In this document: piece by piece, positions 1 to 13,100 of the stretch
Layout of the letters: every line of letters begins with the position of its first letter
How positions within the stretch are numbered: position 1 is the first letter of the stretch
Source of the DNA: Turritopsis dohrnii
Taxonomy: Eukaryota; Cnidaria; Hydrozoa; Anthoathecata; Oceaniidae
DNA: 64,000 bases
Direction: 5' to 3'
Assembly (NCBI GenBank): GCA_027922465.2
Contig: BQMF02000008.1
Span: 806,001-870,000, forward strand
Made by a program: the position numbers and the translations under genes
The notes under the pieces: generated by a model
What the model saw: the letters and a program-made list of their open reading frames with translations, nothing else
The model's database searches: none
What the model was told of the DNA's origin: nothing

Positions 1-984
1 AGAGATATACGGTATTCACATTTGCTGTTACCAAAATAATGAAATTGTTAAACAAAAAGGTAAGGCATTGTGAATTGCAATGATCAGAAACAAACAACAA
101 AAATCAGCAAAAACATTTGAAATAATGATGATTACAGACACAGTTACCTCTCCGTGTATAATTAAAATCGAGCATAGTAAAATGCTTTGCAGTTGGAGCT
201 CTTTTGATTCCTACACTACCTTGATGATCTAAATTTATTGCAAAGTGCTCAACTTATTGCTCCATTGAATCATATTGATGAATATTTGAAGTATTTTCTA
301 GAAATTCCATCGAGTCATGCCATTTTGTTCCTGTCTTATTCACTTTGTACAGAGGAATTTCAAAGCTCAAAGCCATAAGGAAATAAATGAAACTACTGCA
401 GACACGATAGAATCTCAATAGAATTATTAGTGGCAATGCAAACCAATTGGGATAACTTTCCAGATCTGAAATATTGCACCAAGGATGGTGCATATTCATC
501 AGTAATGATGGAGTATCTGCTGCCATCAGAGCATTTTGCTTGTAACTGGGAACTATATTTCTTATAATACAAGCCTTAATAATTGTGAGTGCTCAAATTG
601 CATAAATTTCCTAGCTGTCATTCAAAGAATGTTTCTGCAGTTGTAAAAGAGACTGTAAGTTTTGCAAGAGTTAAATAATTAGTTATAAAACATTATGATT
701 TCGTGAAATATTTTTTTGGGGGAATGTGAACAGCAATTTTATTGATTAAAAAAAAACTGTTTCTCCTCACTCTCAGAATGAAGTTATTATGATAGATAGT
801 TATTATGAAGATATTATTAGATATTTATATTTTGTTATCTTTATTTTGTTCATATTTTAAATTTTAGAGTTTATAAAACTTTGACATAAAAATGCTTCTT
901 TGACTTCACAGACTCTTATCTTACTTGTCAAGAAGATTTGATACAGCATTGTATTTCACTTGTTGCTCATTTTAAAATTTTTAG
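1..984. other. unassigned 5' flank, possible exons
   Basis: No exon could be placed firmly here. The first 59 bases are open in two + frames and end in a good donor (AAAAAG then gtaagg), so they may be an exon of the giant gene. On the - strand, 148 to 247 could be an exon of about 33 codons bounded by a donor-like gtaactg and an acceptor-like ttgag, with the open stretch 254 to 526 just upstream. The product is not recognised. The 5' half of the F5/8 type C domain encoded at 985 should lie on the + strand upstream, but I could not find it. Confidence 0.25.
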
Positions 985-1132
985 TCCCTGCAAAAACCTC
1001 ATGGCTCATCAAAAGATTTTGATGTTGTTCCCTTGGCCGAGCCAATTTATGCAAGATACTTGAAGATAAAACCAATAGACTATATAGGAATTCATCCTGG
1101 AATGAAAATTGATATCCTTCAATGTGCCTCAG
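985..1132 (+). CDS. F5/8 type C (discoidin) domain, C-terminal half exon
   Basis: An exon of 49 codons plus one base between an ag acceptor and a gt donor. The translation contains EPIYARYLKIKP and ends near KIDILQCAS, matching the end of F5/8 type C domains (PI-ARY-R--P, then EL-GC). It begins in phase 0 and ends in phase 1. It probably opens the visible part of the giant gene, but its phase does not fit the next candidate exon at 1666, so an exon may be missing between them or the link is wrong. Confidence 0.6.
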
Positions 1133-4100
1133 GTATTTTGACCAATTCATCTTTTGTCAGTAACCATTTTTTTCAGTTCGTTTGAAATAATTTTTTTTGT
1201 TATTCTTATTATTACAGTCACAGGCATGTTTTCAAGCACTTTTAGCTACTACCGTTTTTTTTTTGGAAGATTGAGTTTAAAAGCCGTTCGGTTAAAGTAA
1301 TAGAGTTTATCTCATGAAATTTAGAATTTGTATGTTGAATTCCTCTGTATCTAAATGTTACCAAGGAAATGCTTCAATTGTTTCAATTGGACACCAGACT
1401 GCTTCGACTTGACTTAAGTTTCAATTATTTTGAAAGTGAGGAAATGTTGATTACACCAATATTTCGTCCTGGTTTATAACTTTTTTTAGACCCAAGGTCG
1501 ACATTATTGAGAATGTAAAACATTGAAACATTCTCTTAATAATTTTCTTAATTATAAACACTTAGATCTATTACAAAAAATTAAATAAACACAAACTTGA
1601 TAATACGATTTTCAGACCCACAAAACCAGCTATAGAAACAACTGTTTTCACTTTTTAATACACAGTGTTTCCTGTAAGTCTTTGTACTGTGCTATAAGAC
1701 AGAATGCTGAGCAATACTGGTTTTTATTGCAACCCATTTGTATCAGTGAAGCTTTTGTTGGATGGAGAATGATTCCGAAGAAGACAGTTATACTGGATAC
1801 TGGTACCACTGAATGTTGTGATCACATTCTTGTTCCAAAATTGACATCATGCAATTATACAATGTCTACATTTGTTAGAATTAATAGAAATATATCACCG
1901 GACAAATAAGTACCATTTAGCGTCTCCTTATTTTGAAATATTGTGAATTTTGTTGACTTTTTGTAAACTCAAAATTTTCCTTGCAAGAAAAGAGTATTTT
2001 TCATTGTACTTTATATTGTGAATGAATCATCTGTGTCAGCATCCGAATCATTATCGGTTTCATCAGGATCTTTTGACTAAAATTGAAATAGCTATCGTAT
2101 AGTTATAGCTTTATAGACTTATAGAATTTTAACTTAATAAAAAACAAAATAGCCAAAAGAAATGTTTTTTGTGTAATAATGTAAAGATCTTTTTTATTAT
2201 AGATGAACCAGATTATATCACTTGGAGGAAATTGAACAAAGATCCAATTTGCTTAACTGTTGAATCTGTTGATTCCCCTGGCAAATTTCGTGTAACACAA
2301 AATGTTGAAGTTGAGCGTGTATCATTTGTTCATCATAGTGGTGGTCTTAACTGTGATGGAAAAATTTGGAGCTGTGATGAAAAATTTAACATAATTTTAA
2401 CGAACAAAGACAAGGTTGCTATAGGTTGGAAAAATATGAAATATTATGCTGACCCATTTAAAACAACAGATTCTAATTATACCAAAAAGTTTAGACAACC
2501 AATCTATTTGAAATTAAATGATGAGATTCATGTTTGGTTTCAAGATAATCTTGCCCAACAGCCACATTCAGTAGTTGGTACTATCTGCTTTGACATACAT
2601 GCTTTGGGTGAGTAATGTACCTCTACCGCCTCTACTTCTTTTATGTTTTTTAAACTTGGTTTTCTGCTGATCTGATCATTTTTATTATAAACAAAAGATT
2701 CAATGTTTTTATTAAAAACACAACATAAAAATAAATCATTGGTGTATCACATCTAAATTAAAGTTTTGATCAGTTAATGAAAAGGCAAATACGGAAGAAC
2801 TTACAGATAGGAGGTTGTGGTATTGATTCCTGAAAATGTTATGTGATTGATTATTATGATCCAGCTAAACGTTACTCAGTCCAACACATTTGAAGCCAAT
2901 AGGAGATATTGGAACATTACAAAAACTAGGAAGATGAATTGTTAGTCTGAGGTAATTAGGTTAGATTGGTGTAGTAATAAGAATTATTTTTGTAGAGTTT
3001 TCTACAATACACAATTTTTTTTTATAAGCAACTGTTCATTTTGATCAGAACTCAAGTTGCTTAATTTTAAAAACAAAATCCCTACTCAAGTTGCTTAACT
3101 AGTTGCTTAACTTTCCTAACTTATGAAATCGAAAGGATGTATATACAACAACTTTATATGTTCATGCTACAGTAGTACTATTGAAAAGAACAAAATACAA
3201 CAAGAATAATAAAACAAACTACAAAAGATAAAATCGTAATCGACCATGTCTTCTTAAATCGTAAACATATACATATGATTTTATAAAGTTTTTGTATTTA
3301 CTTCTTTATTTACTGTTGAAACTGAACTATTACAATATGTATTTATTTATAGAGGGTAATTTGAAGCAAAACAAAATTTTTAGTTGCTTAACCAGTTAGG
3401 CTCTCAGTACTGGTGTTGCTTAATTTACTTACCAAAACGAGTACCGTTGCTGATAAAGGGGGTTGCTTATAAAAAAAAATCGTGTATCATTTTATCAAAA
3501 TATTTTATCGTTATTCATTGCAATTTCTTTGTTTGTTTTTTAAATTTTGATTACTGATTGAAAGTCATTCAAGAGTTACTAAATGACGACAGATAAAATG
3601 GCTCATAAAAAGATAAGCTGTGGAATTCTTGTTCATCTTGAAGATCTAAATGAAGAAAGTGTTACTTATTGTTGCATAAAACTTCACATTATGCATATAA
3701 ACGTTTCAGTCCTTGATGAATTATTTCCTCTTATTTTGCTTCTTCAGCGTACTTGTTTCATGGTTGAAGTGTTTGTTATTCACGATGCCCTCAGGGTTGA
3801 AGCACTTCTTTTACATGTTCAGCTTGTGAATCAGATATCCTACCATCAACACTTTGTTGAAAGTGTATTCATAATTTATTGAGACAGAGCTTTTACATCT
3901 TTAATTTATAGGCACAAAAATTCCAAGGCATAACCTCGTCAGTTTGGCCAGTTGTGGCCATAAGTGTTTGCATTTTGCTGTCAATCCAGACGATAAAGCT
4001 GTTTCCCTCACTTATTCAAATCATGATAAATTTTACTTTGATGTTGATATGAACCTTGTTCAAGCTGACACAGGTTTATGCATAAAACCAGACTGTTTTT

Positions 4101-7100
4101 CACCCGGCTGTCGGTTACGTACAAGTCAGAGTTGTTCCAAGGAGACATCTTATAACACAGAATATTCTCTGCTAACTACTGCTATGGACTCAACAAGAAA
4201 TGTACATCTTGTGGATTATTCAATTCCACATCCAGAACAAATTGTCCATTTATGGACTTATAGTAATGGCTTTCACTTAAGATTTGCCATGAAAACAACA
4301 CACGATGCACCATACATATGTAAGTCATTGGAAATTTTTTTGTGTTACTCAGGTAGACTATGTTAATATTATACCAGATGTATTGGATAGGCATTTTATT
4401 TTGGTTGAAAATCCAGTCTTGCGGCATGATTTTCATATTGGGTAGATATCACAACATAACAGCTTTGTATGTGGTGTTATGTATCAATGGGAACAAAGTT
4501 GGAACAGATAATTGTTTAAAACAATTAAAAACAATGAATGCAGAATGTTTTTAACTTGGCTGTGTTAAGGAATATTACATGGATTATTGTTACTACGATG
4601 TTGAAGAAGAATTTACAAAGGAAGAACAACATTAAGGTCCTTTCCTCATGCATGATTAAAATGAATTTCCATTAAAACCAGATAAATTTCAGACTGTTAT
4701 CAAATGGGAACATAGTTTTTTATTTCTAAACTTCTTGTTTTTTGGAACTTGCAATTTATATTGAGTGAAGTTTTTACATTCATTCATTAATTCATTACAT
4801 CTGTTTTAGATTTCTTACCTACTTTTTTCTATCTAGTCAGCGAAGATACAATAAAGATACATACTGAGGTTTTAGGAAAGACAGAAGCAAGAAACAAATG
4901 CCGACAGCGTGGTGGTACGCTTGTTACTCCCTTCAATAGCAAAATTTGGAAAGATCTGTTATCATATTTAAAATCAATTTCATTTACTGAACCTTTTTGG
5001 TTGTCACTTTTTAAAAACAGTGGCAACCAGTTTCAGTGGGAAACAGGCAATAATCCTGTGGATTACAGTGATCATCACTTTAAAGAAAATGAACCAAGTG
5101 ATCATGAATGTGTGGCTGCAGATCAAAATGGCTGGTTTGCTATTCCATGTAGCAGTCAATATTTTTACATTTGTCAATGTATGAAATTTTGTTAAATATT
5201 TGCTATGAAATTTAATGACGTTTTACTTTCTATTTTGAAACAATAAAAAACAATATTTTTTAAGATGAGATGTCAGTAATACTCTTACTTTTTAGTACCT
5301 GTGGCTGAAACAGACTTTCAGCAAACTTCAAACAAGGCAGTGGCTCCACTCATAAGTTCTGGATTACATGTTACTACTGATAGGTATACTGGGATTGGTT
5401 TTAGCATTGTTTATACTAATGGGAAGATAGTAGCTGCTGTTCAAACATCTGAAAAGCTATATAAAGTTGAATATATTACAAAATCAAAATTTTATGACAT
5501 CATTATGAGCTGGTACAAGAAGGAAGATCTTATCAAATTGTATTTAAATGGTGATTTAGTTGCATCTGGAAACGGTGAAGCCGCTCTTTCAACTGTATTG
5601 CCACCTCAATTTTCAAACTTCATTTGTGTGCAATCTAGCTACGCCTTCACATACACATATGCTTATCATGCTATAAAACTTGTTAATGTTTGGAGACATC
5701 CACTTCATGAAAGACACTTTCCAAACATTGGTAAGCTGTCCAGTTGTTGAATGTTTATCCATTAGATGTCCTTTTCTGTATCTATGATGACAGATTAAAC
5801 AAAATCATTTCACCTTACAGTCGACCTTACAGTTGTTTGAGATATGATTTATTCCTAGATACATTATCATTCTCTGAAGAACATTCATCTTCAACCTCCA
5901 AAATGTGGCATATACGTAATGGCTGTATTGACCAAGTCTATCCAAAAAGTCTTTGTCAAGATCATTACCAAAATACTGTTGGTAATGAAATACTTTCAGG
6001 TATTACATAAAATTGTTTTTCATATTTTAGTTCTTTTTATATTTTCGAGATGATAACAACATCAGGAAATCATAATCATTTGATAATTCCGTGGTGTGGA
6101 TGTTCATCTTAATTATTTTATTGACTCTTTGAATAACTCAACTTTGTTTTGTACTCTCTTTCTGATCACATGAGAAAATCCCAACCAATTGGAAGTAACT
6201 ATTTAATTATCATGTGGTTAAAAAGTGACCAAATCAAACTTCAGTTTGGTAGTTCAAACTAAAATACTGACAATAGGGCTCTGTCACAACATACTGACTG
6301 AGAATTTTCTTATTACTAAGATAAATTTTTATTTATGTTATGCTATTGAAAACTGTACTGTTTCATTGGTGGTTTTTTTATTATTATTTTCATCCCTTTT
6401 GTTATTTTTTCAGAATTTGTTTATTGTCAAACTGGAGTTTCTCATAGTACTCAACAAATTTTAGTCAACAATGTTGAAGAAAAAGAAGACTGTTTGATTT
6501 CTTGTTACATAAAAAAAACAGTTGATCGAAGAATAAATGGTATCACTTTCACTATGGATGGAAAATGTTTTTGTGAAAAAGAATTGGTTAAAGTCGAGGC
6601 TGCTGATTCAAGTGACCATGTCTGTTTTATAAAAGGTAGATAGTAATTTCTTCAAACTGATAGTTTGAATTTTTGTTAGCGTCACAGGTTTTATTCTAGC
6701 ATATATGAGACAAGATGAAGGGAAGTGTACATTTGCTAAGTCATAACTTTGAAATGTATCTATAGAATCAATGATTATGATAATTTTACTTTTCAGAAAG
6801 TGAATATAGAATTCAACAAGCTACTCCAGATAATGTTGGCCTTTTGGCAAATGAACAATGTTCTCAAAATTTCTCCACCTTGTTATACCATGACGACTTC
6901 CGATCCTGTTTCTTCGCATTCAATAGCATTGCTATTCCCAAAATAACAGAAGTGATTCATGCTTGGTTAAAGTTTAAAGTTCTTCAGAAGTCAGATTCAG
7001 TGTGTCAAGTTGGTATAACAGCTTTGGTACAAGATACTTTCAAAAACATTTGCTTTAATTTATCAGATTCTTTGAACCATGCCACCACATCTTTGACTTG

Positions 7101-10100
7101 GACAATCAACTTCTCAGAAATTGATACTTATTTAAAGACTATTGATATTTCTCAAATGGTTCAAGATTTGGTTGATGATGAATCGTACAATCTTGAAAGT
7201 GATTTAGTTCTTATAATTCACAATAAAGGGTCATGTAAAGATATTCTGTTTTCCACTGACATGCCACATCTAACTATTATTTATCAAAGTTTTGATGATG
7301 GTGTGTTTTTTATTTTTTTTCCTATACTTTATGTACTTCTTTTGATTCCCTTTGCATTTATATAAAGAACAATGACAAGAAGAGATGCACTTGAAAGTCA
7401 GGAGTATTTTATAAAAATGCGATCCAATTCTCCTGCAATTTAGATATTGGTATCATGAAGAAATTGCCAGATGATGATGATATTACAGATATCCAGTTTC
7501 ATCCATGGAACAACTTCTGGTATGGCTTAAAAAATGGAAATCTGTATGCAACAACTGCAGAGAAACTAGAATGGCATCAAGTATGTTCTGGGGACGCAGT
7601 GGTTGTTTTTAAGATTGTTGCAAATGGCAAAATATATGGCTTACGAAATTACAAAATTTTTGAATGTGTAAATGGACAATGGCAATCATTCATATCTGTA
7701 GGGGATTGTCTGGATTTCGATCTGGATGATCACAATGTGTATTGCATTGGTACGAACAATCATATTTATAACTGGGATGATGCTCAAAAATGTAAGTTCC
7801 TTTAAATAGGTGGAAACTGAATCCAAAATATCTTGCTTTGTATGATTGCTCTCTGTCTCATGTGTTGATATTTGATACGACACCTAATTTGTTAAAAAAT
7901 TGGCTGTGATATGAATACAACGTTTTCTTCAATGCAATCTTCTGATAACTTTTCCTGTTATTTTAATTCATAACTTTCAACTTTTTAGTTTTTAGGTGTA
8001 ATTTCGGGAAAACTGAAAAATTAATACATTCATATGAATCTTTCATTTAGAATACATTTGGTTTAAACAGTTTATTCTTTCAATATGACTTCTTAAATCT
8101 TAACAAAACTACTGTTCTAGATAGCTTTGTGGCCAAGTTAGTAGATGCTCGTAATCATAAACATGCTGGCTAAAATCTCGACATTGTCATTCCTTCCTCT
8201 TATCTAATTTTTACAAGTGCGAATCCAACTGCAAGTCACTTTAAATACTGTTATAATTTTCTCAAAATTAACATAAACAGGAGAGTAATTGAACATGTAA
8301 AAATGGCCACTATGATGGGTCAACCCTGTAATGAATAATTTCAACACTCATCTTTACAAAGAAGAGGTAGTTACAGATAAAGTTTGTGAAAGTTATAAGT
8401 GTTCGCATTAAAATAACAAACTTTTCCAACAAACTGTTGAGGAAACTTTCCATACTGTACAAAATGTATGTTTTTAAGAAGAGTGAGATTGTTAGCAGAT
8501 GGTGTGCAGAAATTCTTCTGTCCCTAATGCCATTTCAGGCAGCAATGAGCCAATACCATTTATCATCAAGAACTGTTTTGTCCTTTAATTGATGGAAACC
8601 TTTTTATCATCAACTATATCCCCAAAACATCTTCTTTGAAAGGCACAAGAAGAATTTGGATGTACAAGAAAAATTGCTTCACTTTTAAAAATTATCGCTA
8701 CAAAACACTTTTGACATTTTTTCAGTAATCATTACCAACTAAATCAGTTGGTTCTATAAATGTAAACATTAAAAAAATCAAAAATATTAAATATTGACAT
8801 TCTTTTCATGGTCAATACAGATTGATAGATTCATTATCCCTGATAATGGAAATATTCTGTTACTGAAAACTAAGACATGGTTGCTATTTAGTTTTGTATC
8901 AATTATGATAGTTTGTTTCATTCAGCATGGTTGCAAATATCAACCAACGTTACATCAATGATCCGATTCTCACCTGCAGAAGACAAAGTTATTGCATACA
9001 ACAGTCAATCTTTCTTTACTGTTGAAAAAAATAAACCAGCCAAAACCTTTGCAACAACCTATGCAGATGTATCTTCTTTCTTCATAACCAATCATAACCA
9101 GCTGTTTGCAGTCATGAAAACAAAATTGTATCTGTTATTGAAAAATAACATTTGGGAGTGTGTTGCACCAAACCATAATGTTACAGCATGTCAACAAGAT
9201 ACAGTTAAAAACATTGCATGTGTAGATATTGACAACAAACTTATTATCATCCCAAATTTTCATTGTAAGTTTTTCAATATTTTTATCTTGTCTTTCTTCA
9301 ACATGTAAAGAAAGGAAGAAATTTTAACAAAGGAATTACTCCTAGTGATTGATGCATTGTATTCCATGGAAGAATTGAAAGAAACAGCACGAATTGAGAA
9401 TGATGGGCCTGTGTGTAGCAACAACTCTGAAGATCTTATTACAGTGGATGGATCAGAACGTTATCATTTGTTTGAATTCTCTCTGAGTGTCAACAAGTAT
9501 AGCCACATAAAGAAATCTTATGCAAGTTTTTATGTCAAAACCGCAACAGCATTTCACTTAGATTTGAATATTTCCTTAATCAGCAAAACTTCCAACCTAG
9601 ACTTAAGCCAGTGCGAACCATTGGAAATGAAACACTTTACTATTATTCCATCTATTAAATGGAAACTAAAGAATTTAGCAGTAGGATACATTCCCAGTCC
9701 TGATATAGCACCCATATTACAAAGATTTGTCCAGTACGATTGGACACCTGGAGACAATGTGATCTTTGCTATTTGGAATGATAACTCTTTTGATGGTAAT
9801 GTAAAAAGTATTAAGATTGATCCACGAAAAACACTGTTAGATGTTTATTATGATGACAGTTATGCGAGTAAGTTTTTGTTTTCTAATTTTTGTTTTCTAA
9901 TGTTTGGTGCAATTATTGCTAATGGAAATCAACATAGTATTTTTCAATTTTCTACTCGCTTTGTATATAATGATTAGTTAAGATGTTTTTTTAGATAATT
10001 ACTTATCATTAACACCGAGTTCAATAATATCTTCGATGTATCAAATTGAAACACCCTATATTTCGCTTCAAGAAAATGTCATGTTTTGGCTATATATAGC

Positions 10101-13100
10101 TGGGAATGATTGTGGCATTGTGAAACTATGGTTAATTAAAGAAAATGATCTATATCCAAAAAGCGTCCTATGGTTTACAGTGGGTGGGGATGGCTCATTT
10201 TGGAAAAGGATATCGTTAAATATTCCTCAAACCACACATTCATCTTATGTAAGTCTTAAACATGTGTCGGTAAGAGTGTTTATTAAGAGCATGTATATGA
10301 TGTTCATAATAATATGTTTATCATAGCTGAGGTTTGTTTGGAAACATTATGGTTTACGATGCCAAGCTGCAATTGATGATATTACTGTTGGCAAGCAAGA
10401 TTTGTATACTCTGGATACAGAATCTTTTAAGACCATGATTTATGATGAAAATGGTAACAATTGAAATCTCTTCAATATTAAATGATAATTATGTTCTTGA
10501 GATCTTCAACATTTACCAAACCTTGAAATGAACATTTTCTTATCCTTTTTAGATTTGACTAGACATGAAAAAAGTCTGAAGGAACTAAAATATCCTATGG
10601 CAATGCTGATATATCCATTTGTTCAGGCTACCTACCTCAAAGATCATGGTCCCTATGGTTGTCATCTTGAAGTATATGCAAAAATATATTATCGAAATGA
10701 TCAGTATCATTCACCTGGTCATGCTATACATTTTGGATGGTCTGGGGATTGGAATCGATTCAAAATTAAAAATATCAATCTAGGCAATGCTGTTGTTGGG
10801 TTTGAAAGTGAATTCACAATAATGCTCCATTTCAAGTTGGATCATAATTTACATCGAAGAATTTTTAGTTTTGGATCAAATGATGATTCAGTCCAGTTAC
10901 TTGTTGAAATTGAGTCATTAAAACTATTTATACAGTAATTCTGTTTTTTTTACTTCAATGATTCTATTGTAATGTAGATAAAGCTTTTGGTAGTGTTTGA
11001 TCTCTTGTTTTTTTTTTTCTCAAGAATCATTAATAGTGATCTAAACTATCAAGAAAATATGTATTCCAAAGCAGAGATTGTTGTGCATCAGTGGCATTTC
11101 CTTGTTCTGCTGTACAAAGATGATAAAATAAAGATAATGCTTGACAATGAAGTATGATTATTGAATTGTGTACTTGTTTTTATTTTAACTGATGTTGATT
11201 TTCTCAGTCAACATTTTGATCTTTTTCTCTGTATTTTTTAGGTACACTCTGAAGCAAATCTACCAGATTCTGTATTCAATCCATTCCCAAGAGCAATACA
11301 TTTTCTTAGAGATCCATCTGAATATGGCAGTAAACCAGAATCGATTCGGAAGTTCTTCTATGGAGAACTTTCATGTTTTCAAGCTTATAATTCATCCTTA
11401 CACGTCAATCAAATATCAGCTTTACAAATTTGTCCAACAAATCAAGGTTTCATCATGATTTTTTTGCTATTGTTTGAATAACTTTCAACTTCAATGAATA
11501 TTCTTTGAGGAAAAATTGGAATTTACGGAAGAATTTTTTTCTAATAAGATTCATATTAAAAGTATTATGCATAGCACTTTTATCATTTTTCAGATGTTCG
11601 TTTTCATCAAATCAAATGTGTAAATGGTGGTTTAAATGTCCTTGATAAAAGAGAATGTCTTTGTGAGCAAAGTCACTATATTAATGATGACTGCTCGAAT
11701 GGTATTTGGTTATTGTTTATATAGAATTAATTCATGGCATCTATGACTGTCATTAATCTATTCATATTTCAGCTTTTGTAAATACCATTTACAAAGATTC
11801 GATCTTATATATCTCATTTGAAGACAGAATCTCAAATAAAAGTGAGAAAGGAAACATGACCATACACCTTCCAGATATAGAATTTCCTGGACCACTCAAC
11901 CTTATGTTATGCATTTTGGAAAATGATTGGCCAACTGTTGGGGCGGTCACTGAACCCTGTTTGATCAATTTTGAGGGATGCAAGGATGGTTTCTTGATTG
12001 GATTTTGGATGAAGTTACATTCTTCGATTGAAACCAAAAAGATATTTAATTTTGGCTATTTAGATATATCTATTCAAGATAGAAATAGGTATTCCACTCA
12101 AGGGATTGTGCAGTGGAAAGATCATTGCATCACTAATATATCTTTTCCTATTGGTTCCATATTTTATATCAGTTTATTGGTTACCCCAAATGGTATTATC
12201 CCTTTTATCAATGGAAATGATACTGTTCACGAAAGTTCAACCTGTGATGATATCAACATGAACATTCCTGATGGTTTCAGCTCTAAACTCTTTGTTGAAA
12301 ATATGGTTTGTATCGACGAACTGTCAGTGACTCCTATTTCATCCCATGTAAATGCATCATTTTTTTATTTCAGTGTAGTGACAGGTAATTAAAGAGATCT
12401 TCACGCTTACATTCAGTATTGTGTTGCACGTCATTTTCGGTCTTTGAGTAACCAAAAATTATTTGTTTTAGGAAAATTCATTGGTAGTACCAACATCAGA
12501 AAAAAGTTCACACAGCTTAAATTTACATTATCCACAAAAGACCTTCCAGAAGAAACTCATAGCAGAATAAAAGAAAATTTTTATAGTGCTGAATCACAAT
12601 TTGTTGTGGAATTGCTTTCAGATGCTGTGAGTCACATATGATTTGTTTAGACAATAATTTGCAAAAATTTCTGAATATTTAGATGGCTTCTTTGCTAAAC
12701 TGCTTCATAAAAGATAAAAAACATTCTATTTTTTTTAAGGTGCATGACTTTTTAAATTCAGCTTCGAACTATTCAACAGTGAAAGAAACAAATTTCATCA
12801 ACTTAGATTTAGTTGATGTTGCGTAAGAGTTTTTTTCAAATTTTATATTAAAAGCTGCTAGCTCTATTTAAATTTGTTATAATTTTTTATTTTTTCAGGT
12901 CTTTGGATGATAAATTTGTGTTCACTGTCAATGTGAATTTTCATTATGTCAGTTTAGCAGAGCGATTGTTAATAGAAAACGAAGGCTGTTTTGTTCACAA
13001 TGGCAGAATGTTTACATATGAGCTTTTAGATTCCTTGAGAGGTACACAACTATTTGTTTCCCTGTTCATTTACATAGTTGGTAAAGAAGATTACGAGAAT

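Noticed and set aside
3583..3882. 99-residue + strand open frame
   Set aside because: No splice sites in the right phase and no recognisable sequence; intronic.
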